Source: Bacteroidales bacterium UBA1208 (GTDB lineage: Bacteria; Bacteroidota; Bacteroidia; Bacteroidales; P3). Taken from it: a stretch of 64,000 bases of DNA. The translations under genes were made by a program, and so were the position numbers. The stretch covers positions 32,221 to 96,220 of the forward strand of contig DBXQ01000102.1 in the NCBI GenBank assembly GCA_002309955.1, given 5' to 3'. Each line of letters begins with the position of its first letter. The first letter of the stretch is position 1. The notes under the pieces are model-generated. The model was not told the DNA's origin and made no database searches. It was given only the letters and a program-made list of their open reading frames with translations. Of the stretch, positions 51,435-58,228 are shown piece by piece.

Positions 51435-52367
51435 ATGAAATGTAATATGGAAAAAGTTTTTATTAGTTATCGTTCTACTAACGCAGAGCAACTCTTTAGA
51501 AATGGATGTCCAGTATTGCGCCAAGGTTCAACCTGTGATTGTTTAAAAGCCGAACATTGTTCAGTAGGAGATTGTGAATTTAAGAGGGTTGCTATTTTTG
51601 CTAATCGACAAAAATATGATTGTAAGGTAGTGCCACCGATGTTTATGCTTCCTCCACATACAATACTAAGTCCCATGGGTTTCTACAAAAATTTGAGGGA
51701 GTTAAAACGACTCATTTCTGTCAGCGATATTTTTGTTAGATTTGAGATACAGGAAGATAGTTATTGGACTACCATGGAACTGGAAATATGGAAGGTCTAT
51801 TCTCATCATAATAGATTTTTCAATGTGTGGTTAGATCAAACTGGGGCTACTTCATATAATGAACAATTATTTAAAGAAATCAGTAAAGATGAAAAAAGAT
51901 ATTATCAGCGATTATTATTTTATACAGATGTGGATAACTGGCACACCCATGCATGGGGACGATTCTCCGATTGTTTTATAAACGTATGTCCAAATTGTGG
52001 AAAGTTGACCTTGTTTAGTGATAAGGCATTAGAGCACTTAATCTGTATTCAGGGTAAAATACATTGTACTCATTGCAATAATGCACAGTTTGAATTTACA
52101 CATGTGAAAGGAGCTGGCGGTCTCGTACGATATAAATATTCGGGAGACTATCATTTTTCGAACATACTTTTTCCTGAAATTGTTAATACTATATTATTAA
52201 ATTCAAAATTCGATGAGTTAAAAGACATGCACTTAATATGTATGTCTTATGAATCTTTCCCAGATAAAATCGCAATGATTAAGGCCGGAAGTATTTTGAT
52301 TGATGAGGTAAAAAAGGTATTAACTAATGGTGGTACGTTGGAATTACGAACATTTCAGGATAAATAA
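51435..52367 (+). CDS. TIR-domain-like protein with zinc ribbon
   Basis: A 310-residue protein. The N-terminus (EKVFISYRSTNAEQ) is a TIR-type first strand; ISVSDIFVRFEIQEDSYWTT followed by MELEIWK resembles the TIR motif where Trp precedes the catalytic Glu of NAD-cleaving enzymes. Between them is an insert with five Cys (CPVLRQG, CDCLKAEHC, GDCEF). A zinc ribbon follows at about 197-230 (CPNCGKL and CTHCNN), then a C-terminal domain with no clear match. NAD+ cleavage or signal making is thus plausible, but the TIR assignment is moderate. It follows the membrane protein by 34 bases; a second start at 51447 (MEKVFIS) is possible. Confidence 0.65.
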   Translation: MKCNMEKVFISYRSTNAEQLFRNGCPVLRQGSTCDCLKAEHCSVGDCEFKRVAIFANRQKYDCKVVPPMFMLPPHTILSPMGFYKNLRELKRLISVSDIFVRFEIQEDSYWTTMELEIWKVYSHHNRFFNVWLDQTGATSYNEQLFKEISKDEKRYYQRLLFYTDVDNWHTHAWGRFSDCFINVCPNCGKLTLFSDKALEHLICIQGKIHCTHCNNAQFEFTHVKGAGGLVRYKYSGDYHFSNILFPEIVNTILLNSKFDELKDMHLICMSYESFPDKIAMIKAGSILIDEVKKVLTNGGTLELRTFQDK

Positions 52368-52449
52368 AGGAAGATTCATATTTTTGTTTATTTACAATCT
52401 TATCCTAAGATTATGGAATAATGCATAACCACTTTATCAATTAAAGGAG

Positions 52450-52611
52450 GTGACATTATATTGTTGGATTTTTGATACTTATTTTTTTAAGGTTACCTAT
52501 AATATTAGAAACTTGAAAAAACAGGGTGTCTTCCGCCGTATCGAACCTAACAAAGGGGGACACTGGGAAGTGGTAACACCCGAAACGAAAGACTATGCAC
52601 TTAACAAATAA
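52450..52611 (+). pseudogene. Remnant of a winged-helix-type C-terminus
   Basis: An open frame of about 53 codons ends YNIRNLKKQGVFRRIEPNKG, GHWEVVTPETKDYALNK. This is the winged-helix tail seen in AlbA_2/Fic/RecG-like ATP-binding proteins. The upstream part does not match that family, so it is a degraded gene end. A perfect AAAGGAGGTGA stands at 52443-52453. It marks the right end of the AT-rich island. Confidence 0.6.
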
Positions 52612-52615
52612 GTTT

Positions 52616-52656
52616 AAGCCACGGCAAGACCTTGCGTTTGTTGTGGCTTTTTTATT
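52616..52656 (+). terminator. Terminator after the remnant
   Basis: AAGCCAC with GTGGCTT (52616-52622, 52643-52649) encloses a smaller stem and is followed by TTTTTTATTTTT. Confidence 0.85.
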
Positions 52657-53053
52657 TTTAAATGCTACCCAATTTCCTTAAAACTCATCCTCCATTCGGA
52701 TATTGGCGCCATTTCTCCCTCTTCAAATTTCCTTTTGTATTTTCCTCTATCTTGACTTAGTGGGGTATCTTGGTGTTGTTAGGTCTTGTTGAGGGTGAGA
52801 TTTTTAAAAAGATGTAGTTGTTTGGTTTTTGTGTATAATTAATTATTTATCAGTATTTTAAATGCATTAGTGGTTGTATGAAGGGTGGGATGGGGGTAAA
52901 AAAGGCTGTGGTGGGGTTGTGTGTGGGGTGTTTTGTGTGGAGAGGGGAGTGGGTTTGGCGGATGGTTGATGTTTTGTTGCGACGATGAAGGACGGGATAG
53001 GAAGGTATAGGAGGGTTGCGGATAGATGTGGAATTGATGAAAAATAGCTGAGC
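52657..53053. other. Gene-free gap before the DUF6266-like gene
   Basis: No gene is supported. The minus-strand frame at 52850-53158 is a Pro/Thr/His-rich shadow of a G/T-rich plus strand (GTGTGGGGTGTTTTGTGTGG). The G/T-rich block 52873-52990 may have structure but shows no repeats. Confidence 0.5.
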
Positions 53054-53061
53054 TATCTTTG
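53054..53061 (+). promoter_or_regulatory. Bacteroides-type -7 box for the DUF6266-like gene
   Basis: TATCTTTG, giving a 5' leader of about 130 bases that is GC-rich and folds. Confidence 0.6.
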
Positions 53062-53142
53062 CAGCGTCTTCGAAGGGAGGACGGAGGCTGTTGACGGTTA
53101 GCGCGCGGAACCGGGAAGCAGCGGAGTAGCCCTGAGAGGATG

Positions 53143-53185
53143 CGGAGTCCACTAACAAACCCGAGTAAGGAACGGGCGGACTCCG
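53143..53185 (+). promoter_or_regulatory. Structured 5' leader hairpin
   Basis: CGGAGTCC (53143-53150) pairs with GGACTCCG (53178-53185); inside is CCCG/CGGG. It ends 13 bases before the ATG and could affect translation. Confidence 0.6.
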
Positions 53186-53198
53186 AAGAAGAAATGTT

Positions 53199-54083
53199 AT
53201 GGCTATTTTTTCAGGTATTGTCTCCCGTTTGAGAGGGAGTGTGGGTCAGTTGACTTTTGTCCGCATAGGCGGCAAGACTGTGGTCAGAGAGAAGGTTGAG
53301 AAGAAGGCGGTTCCTGTCCGCACCCGTCGACAGATGCGCCACCGTGTGATGTGGGCCAATCTGGTGAATCTGTACCGTGCTTTCACGGGCAATCTTCATC
53401 CCAGTTTTGAGAACAAGGGTCGCGGCCGGAGTGACTACAATGAGTTTATGAGTGTGAACCTCGGTTCCAACAAGGTGGCATTGCCTGCCGACGAAGCCCG
53501 TCAGGGTGGATGTGTGGTGGCCGAATATCAGGTGACCCGTGGTTCGCTGCCCAGTGTGGGTGTGGAGATTGGCGATGGTGGAGTGCCTGTGACTGACATC
53601 AATCTGGGCGGTCTGACCATCGGTGCGAGTACTACGCTGAAGGCGTTCAGCCAGGCTATTGTTGAGCACAATCCAGAATGGGCTCACGGTGACCAGCTGA
53701 CGGTGTTTGTCGCCCATCAGTTGCAAGATTCGTTGACGAATGTGCCCCGTGTCTCGATTGAAGGGGTGGAGATTACGCTCGACCTGTATGATGAGACCAC
53801 GATTTTGGGTGATTTGGTAGATGCCAATTTCTTCAGTTCTGAAGATGGGAAACTGGCTCTTGGCGGTTCAGTGATTGGCGGTGTGGCTGTTGTGCACAGC
53901 CGTCTTACCCAAAGCGGCACCAAGGTGTCGACCCAGTTTTTCGTGCTGAACAATCCTTTGGCTGTCAACTATCAGGGACAGGAGGCTGTTGAGGCAGCCA
54001 TACAAAGCTATGGCGGATTGAATGCTGATGCGTTCTTGACACCGAATGTTGATGGTTTGGTGGCTGGTGTGACGATGCCGTAG
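53199..54083 (+). CDS. DUF6266-like family protein
   Basis: A 294-residue protein without signal peptide. The start MAIFSGIVSRLRGSVGQLTF with VRIGGKTVVRE resembles the DUF6266 N-terminus (a GxxGKVGxxxxxxxRGKxxVR pattern). Next come TRRQMRHRVMWANLVNLYRA and NKGRGRSDYNEFMSVNLG, then beta-rich repeats (ILGDLVDANFFSSEDGKLAL). DUF6266 proteins occur in Bacteroidota, often near mobile or secretion genes; function unknown. The gene stands alone between the AT-rich island and repeat D. It has a strong structured leader. Confidence 0.75.
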   Translation: MAIFSGIVSRLRGSVGQLTFVRIGGKTVVREKVEKKAVPVRTRRQMRHRVMWANLVNLYRAFTGNLHPSFENKGRGRSDYNEFMSVNLGSNKVALPADEARQGGCVVAEYQVTRGSLPSVGVEIGDGGVPVTDINLGGLTIGASTTLKAFSQAIVEHNPEWAHGDQLTVFVAHQLQDSLTNVPRVSIEGVEITLDLYDETTILGDLVDANFFSSEDGKLALGGSVIGGVAVVHSRLTQSGTKVSTQFFVLNNPLAVNYQGQEAVEAAIQSYGGLNADAFLTPNVDGLVAGVTMP

Positions 54084-54098
54084 GGCGTTTGTGGCTTA

Positions 54099-54296
54099 AA
54101 CCCAAATCGGTCATTAGGCCGACTATTATATTCTTTCTCGCTTTTTCAGGTCTGTTTATGCCATATCAGCATTTCTTTCGGCATCTTGGCCATATCCCTG
54201 TCTCGCCGTAGCCCGCTACGTCTTCGCCAGCGATATGGTCAATCTGCTCGAAACAAATACTAATCTGTCATAAACCCTAATGACCGATTTGGGTTA
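54099..54296. repeat. Repeat copy D: 198-bp MITE-like element with perfect 20-bp terminal inverted repeats
   Basis: AACCCAAATCGGTCATTAGG (54099-54118) is the exact inverse of 54277-54296. The end sequence is the same as the left end of copies A and B, but the interior (GCCATATCAGC, CGTAGCCCGCTACG) is unrelated. It has no gene. TTAA stands at both edges. Confidence 0.85.
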
Positions 54297-54382
54297 AAGG
54301 ATGGGGGTGCCCTGTTCTTCCTATCGGGAAACGCGAGAATGTGTGCTGGCTCCCCCTCCTGTTTAGCATGACAAACCAGTGA

Positions 54383-54434
54383 CAGAATTCCAAAAGGATG
54401 GCAGGGTGCGTACTGTTGTTCTTTTGGAATTCTG
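54383..54434 (-). terminator. Perfect 14-bp inverted repeat, likely terminator
   Basis: CAGAATTCCAAAAG (54383-54396) with CTTTTGGAATTCTG (54421-54434). It lies 19 bases past the stop of the secreted propeller-like gene on the minus strand. It may also act on plus-strand transcripts. Confidence 0.6.
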
Positions 54435-54453
54435 TGTTTGTATTGATGCAGGT

Positions 54454-55275
54454 TTAGAATGGATTCCGGAAGCGGTAGATGCGATTGTCGGCGGGAGATG
54501 GGGTGTTGAAGCTGATGTAGATCCAGCCATCGGCTATGTCAATGCCTTCAGGTTCGAGGCCAATGGTGTTGAGGTCGAGGGTGTAGACTTCGCGGCCGGT
54601 AGCGAGATGGATGATGTGAAGCCAGTAGTTGCCTGGGCTGTCGCCATCGGGGAGATAGGCATAGCCGTTTTTGATTTTGCTGCCTTGGGCTACTTTGACA
54701 CAGTTGATGGGTATGGTTTGCAGGACATCGTCGTCGGTAAGGACAACTTCTTTGGTATGGATTCCGGGCAGACGGAATTTTTTGAGTGACATAGGACCGC
54801 CTTTCCGTCCGCCATAGGCATAGAGATAGTTGCTGTCGGCATCAAGGCACCAGTCCTGTGCGATGGGGAATGCGTCGCTGAGGTATGTGATACGTTGGAC
54901 TATGGTTGAGGCAGAAGGGGAGATGCGGGTGACGAGGCAGGCTTTGTCGCCGAAGCAGCTGGAGATGTAGAGCAGGGGGTAGGGGTCGCCGTAGGGGCGG
55001 AGGGATGAGAAGGAGGCGTTGTTGCAATGGGTGGTGTTGCCTTCGAGCTGGAGGGATGCAACAGCTGTCTGTTTGGCAAGGTCGAGGATGAGACATTGCC
55101 CGCGGTCGCGAAGCATGACGGCATGGTTGCGATAGATGGCCATTCCTTGTGCGCTTCCACGCAAGTGGACAGAATCGGGAAGCCACAGCGATAGTTGTTC
55201 CATCACAGGCTGTTGGGCTGTGACGGAAAGCGGGAAGAGCAACAGGAGGAGTGCTCGGATAGGGATGGTTTTGAT
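54454..55275 (-). CDS. Secreted propeller-like protein with a non-canonical start
   Basis: A protein of about 273 residues. A signal peptide appears only if translation starts at ATC 55275 (IKTIPIRALLLLLFPLSVTA); a TTG at 55242 would cut it short. There is no ATG or GTG between the in-frame stop at 55288 and the mature part. The body has repeated blade-like strands (GMAIYRNHAVMLRDRGQCLI, YLYAYGGRKGGPMSL, GYAYLPDGDSPGNYWLHII), resembling a beta-propeller. It is the last gene of the minus-strand group behind two outer membrane barrel genes. Role unknown; a link with the B12 locus is possible. Confidence 0.7.
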   Translation of the reverse strand: MKTIPIRALLLLLFPLSVTAQQPVMEQLSLWLPDSVHLRGSAQGMAIYRNHAVMLRDRGQCLILDLAKQTAVASLQLEGNTTHCNNASFSSLRPYGDPYPLLYISSCFGDKACLVTRISPSASTIVQRITYLSDAFPIAQDWCLDADSNYLYAYGGRKGGPMSLKKFRLPGIHTKEVVLTDDDVLQTIPINCVKVAQGSKIKNGYAYLPDGDSPGNYWLHIIHLATGREVYTLDLNTIGLEPEGIDIADGWIYISFNTPSPADNRIYRFRNPF

Positions 55276-55287
55276 GGGAGGGGGATG

Positions 55288-56151
55288 TTAGAATGTGTAA
55301 TTAAAGCCTACACGTATCCAGTTTCGGTTGGAGCTGATGGGAGAGCCGTTGATGCCGAAGCCAATCTCGTTGGAATGGGCAGTGATGTCGGTGGTGGTGA
55401 TGCGAGAGAGAACACGGGGAGTGGTGGTGTAGTCATATTCTTCGACAACGATAGTCTTTTTGTAGATGGTGTGGTCGACACTGAAAGCCAGAATGTCGAG
55501 ATAGAGGTCGACATAGCATTTGGGTGAGAGCTGCCAACTAAGACCAGGGACAATTTTGCAGCCGATAGAGGTGGAAGATTCGGGGATGCTGTAGGAGGTG
55601 TCGATAGTATAGTGAAGTTCGCGGCGATACCAATCGAGGAATTCGTGGCGATGGGCGATGTTGACTTGGCTGAAATAGGCATCGAGTTCGGCAAAGAAGG
55701 CGATGTCGCCTAATAGGATGAGTTCATAGCGAAGATAAGGTGCGATGGTGAATTGGGTGCGGTATTGCGTGAAGTTTGCAACAAGACTGTCGTAGGGAGG
55801 GAGGATGCGGATATTTTCGAAATTGGGATGGCGCAGTTTGAATTCCTCCATGGAGAAGTCGCCTTTTGTGCGGGAATAGCCGAACATGGCAGAGACACCA
55901 AACTGGATTTTGCCCAGTTGGTAGCCGAATTTGGCACCGATTGACAGGGAAAGGGGTTTGTTGTTTCTGAAACTACCGGTATCGATGATGGTGGTATCTA
56001 AGCCCGTAAGAGGACTGGGACCATCGTAACGTGATTCGAACGAGGAGGAACCTTGCGAGAAGGAACCGCCCAACTGCGCACTGACGACGAACTGGGCATG
56101 TGCCAGCTGGACAGTGGCGAGGAGGAAAAGAGTGAGGAGTATCTTTTTCAT
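55288..56151 (-). CDS. Outer membrane beta-barrel protein, copy 2
   Basis: A 287-residue protein with signal peptide MKKILLTLFLLATVQLAHAQ. It shows regular amphipathic strands (FVVSAQLGGSFSQGS, LSLSIGAKFGYQLGKIQFGV, TIAPYLRYELILLGDIAFFA) and ends in an aromatic (WIRVGFNYTF). It shares this layout with the gene upstream (56165-57016), of which it is a paralogue (about 30 percent by eye). It belongs to the outer-membrane beta-barrel family of Bacteroidota; substrate unknown. It is 13 bases from its neighbour. Confidence 0.85.
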   Translation of the reverse strand: MKKILLTLFLLATVQLAHAQFVVSAQLGGSFSQGSSSFESRYDGPSPLTGLDTTIIDTGSFRNNKPLSLSIGAKFGYQLGKIQFGVSAMFGYSRTKGDFSMEEFKLRHPNFENIRILPPYDSLVANFTQYRTQFTIAPYLRYELILLGDIAFFAELDAYFSQVNIAHRHEFLDWYRRELHYTIDTSYSIPESSTSIGCKIVPGLSWQLSPKCYVDLYLDILAFSVDHTIYKKTIVVEEYDYTTTPRVLSRITTTDITAHSNEIGFGINGSPISSNRNWIRVGFNYTF

Positions 56152-56164
56152 GATTCAGAAAGAC

Positions 56165-57016
56165 TTAGAATGTGAAATAGAAACCTGCGCGTACCCAGTT
56201 GTTTACACCTTGTTGGGTGAGGAGTGGGGTGCCCGTTAGGCCACCCTTGATTTCGGTGGATTGGGAAGTGGTGGTATTGGCGGTGTAGGTCCAACCTTCA
56301 AGTTGTCCCATACCGCTGATTTGGAATTGGTATTTGAGGTCGACACGTTCGGTGGTGGTGCGAGTAAAAGCAAAGGAAAGGAAGTCCATGTATAGCTCGA
56401 CGCCACAGTTTTTGGAGAGTTGCCAGGTGAGACCAGGAATTATTCGGGCACCCATTTCGACAGAAGAGCGGGGAATAGGAATGGCATTGGAGTCGATGGT
56501 AAAGCCGATAGCGGGATTGGCTATGATATAGTTTTCGACGTGTGCTTGTTCGATAACCGGATTTAAGGTGGCGGTGTAGAAAAGGTTGAGTTCAACAAAA
56601 AGGGAAATATCGCCAGCCGTCAAGACATCGTAGCGGAAGTAGGGAGCGATGGTGTAGGAGGCATATTTGGTGCTCATAAAGCCTTTGGAAGCCCAAGAGG
56701 GAAACTGGGAGCTTGCCATGGGAATGATGGTTGGGTCAAGAGGTTGATTTTCGAGGGTGTACATAGAATAAGACCCGGATACACCAACTTGTGCTTTGCC
56801 GAACTTGTAACCGAGTTTCAGACCTGCGGTGAGGTTGGAAGTGGCGATGGGGAAGATGGTGGTGTCGTTTTCGGAACTGGTGGCGACGGAAACTTGAGAG
56901 TGGATGTTGGTGTCACCTGAGAACTTGCTGCCCCCAATGTTGGCACTAATAATAAATTGTGCATTGGCTGAGAAAGCGAAGACTGCCAAGGCGAGAGCGA
57001 GAAATATCCTTTTCAT
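56165..57016 (-). CDS. Outer membrane beta-barrel protein, copy 1
   Basis: A 283-residue protein with signal peptide MKRIFLALALAVFAFSANAQ. Strands include FIISANIGGSKFSGDT, AGLKLGYKFGKAQVGVSGSY and TIAPYFRYDVLTAGDISLFV, with the terminal WVRAGFYFTF. It is the first gene of a transcription unit with a promoter overlapping a long palindrome. Paralogue of the gene downstream. General outer-membrane channel or binding protein; the substrate is unknown. Confidence 0.85.
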   Translation of the reverse strand: MKRIFLALALAVFAFSANAQFIISANIGGSKFSGDTNIHSQVSVATSSENDTTIFPIATSNLTAGLKLGYKFGKAQVGVSGSYSMYTLENQPLDPTIIPMASSQFPSWASKGFMSTKYASYTIAPYFRYDVLTAGDISLFVELNLFYTATLNPVIEQAHVENYIIANPAIGFTIDSNAIPIPRSSVEMGARIIPGLTWQLSKNCGVELYMDFLSFAFTRTTTERVDLKYQFQISGMGQLEGWTYTANTTTSQSTEIKGGLTGTPLLTQQGVNNWVRAGFYFTF

Positions 57017-57048
57017 TTATAATATTTTATTGTTTCAGAATGAATAAT

Positions 57049-57097
57049 CTTTGCATGTTCAGACTATGTTTTTGGACATAGTTTTGAACATGCAAAG
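57049..57097. promoter_or_regulatory. Long palindrome overlapping the barrel operon promoter
   Basis: Arms of about 21 bp (57049-57069 with 57076-57097, one bulge and few mismatches) enclose a 6-base loop and cover the -7 box. In RNA it would fold as a hairpin at the start of the leader; in DNA it may be an operator. Confidence 0.7.
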
Positions 57098-57122
57098 ATA
57101 CAACTTTTTTTTTAATTACAAA
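57093..57122 (-). promoter_or_regulatory. Promoter of the outer membrane barrel operon
   Basis: Minus-strand TTTG (57122-57119), 18-base spacer and TATCTTTG (57100-57093). Confidence 0.8.
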
Positions 57123-57131
57123 AAAAGTTTG

Positions 57132-58193
57132 TCAGAAGACTACTTTTGAAGAAAGGATTCCGCCTTCGACTTTGTGGAGCAGGGTGCCGTCGGGACGGAA
57201 AGTGTAGAGGTCGGCATTGGCATTGTAGGGGCTGTTGGAGATGTAGAGGTTGCCGGAGGCGGGGTCGATGTTGATGCTGTAGGCGTAGGGCATATCGGAG
57301 CTATATTGCTGAAGAATAGGCTGAGCTTGCATGGTGGAAAGATCGACTTTGTAGAAGTTGGCGGAAGGGTGATATTGGGCATCGTAGGATGTGTTGTAGA
57401 GGTAGACGTTGTTGTCATGAATGTCGAAGTTGGTAGCAGCGACGGGAAGGGGTTGGTGTGAGCCATCGGAGACATTGACTATTAGGGTTTGGGCGGGATT
57501 GGCATCATAGTCGCCTGCGCATGATACAATGAAGCGATGGGAGTCGAGGGCTTTGATTTTGCCAGGGTTGTGTCCAACATTGATTTTGTGGGTCTCGGTA
57601 AATGATGGGAGGTTGACAACGGAGACAGTGCTGTCATAGACGGAGTTGCCGTTGGCATCGTATTGCCAGCAGTTGCAGACGTATATATTGTCGCCAATGA
57701 TGCAGAGTTGTTCAGGTTGCATGCCACTTAGGGGACAAGAGGCTTCGATTAGGAGGGAGAGGGTGTCGATGCATACAATGGTTTTGTCGTAGCAGGAGAC
57801 ATAGATTTTGCCGTTGTGAGGCACGATGTAGCGCGGGCCACGGTTGCCCATGTCGATTTGTTTGATGCTTTTGCCGGAGACAGGGTTGATGACTTCGATG
57901 GTGTTGGAAGTGAATACCGTGGCATATAGCTTGTTGCCATAATGGATGAGGTCTTGGGCGAGGTCGCCAATGCCTCGTCGGTTGTTGCTGCTGAACCAGT
58001 CGAGGGTGATATTGCCGTTGTCTAAGTTGATGAGGCTGATTTCGGCATCGTTGCCACCCCAGGAGCCTTCGCTGAGGAGGTATGCGGATTTTGGGGTGGA
58101 ATCGGTTGGTTCGGGGTCGGGTTGCGGGTCTTTTTTGCATCCTGTGGTGAGAAGTGCAGAAAGCATCAGCAGAATAAATACATTGTGTTTCAT
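57132..58193 (-). CDS. BtuG-like surface lipoprotein (beta-propeller)
   Basis: A 353-residue lipoprotein. The start at 58193 (MKHNVFILLMLSALLTTGCK) gives a lipobox TTGC. The mature protein has seven-bladed propeller-like repeats: SLINLDNGNITL, GDLAQDLIHYGNKLYATVF, SNTIEVINPVSGKSIKQIDM, GKIYVSCYDKTIVCID, GDNIYVCNCWQYDANGN, NNVYLYNTSYDAQ and GNLYISNSPYNANADLYTF. In Bacteroides such a lipoprotein (BtuG), encoded next to BtuB, binds cobalamin tightly at the surface. Here it is 35 bases downstream of a btuB-type gene behind a B12 riboswitch, so the same role is likely. Confidence 0.82.
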   Translation of the reverse strand: MKHNVFILLMLSALLTTGCKKDPQPDPEPTDSTPKSAYLLSEGSWGGNDAEISLINLDNGNITLDWFSSNNRRGIGDLAQDLIHYGNKLYATVFTSNTIEVINPVSGKSIKQIDMGNRGPRYIVPHNGKIYVSCYDKTIVCIDTLSLLIEASCPLSGMQPEQLCIIGDNIYVCNCWQYDANGNSVYDSTVSVVNLPSFTETHKINVGHNPGKIKALDSHRFIVSCAGDYDANPAQTLIVNVSDGSHQPLPVAATNFDIHDNNVYLYNTSYDAQYHPSANFYKVDLSTMQAQPILQQYSSDMPYAYSINIDPASGNLYISNSPYNANADLYTFRPDGTLLHKVEGGILSSKVVF

Positions 58194-58228
58194 GTTCTGT
58201 TGTTTGTTGATTAATGATTTATAGTTGA

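Noticed and set aside
52850..53158. 102-codon minus-strand frame
   Set aside because: It is antisense to a G/T-rich stretch and to the structured leader of the next gene.
57049..57122. Invertible (phase-variable) promoter
   Set aside because: The inverted arms are separated by only 6 bases and include the -7 box; a switchable segment needs a longer interior. A hairpin or operator is simpler.
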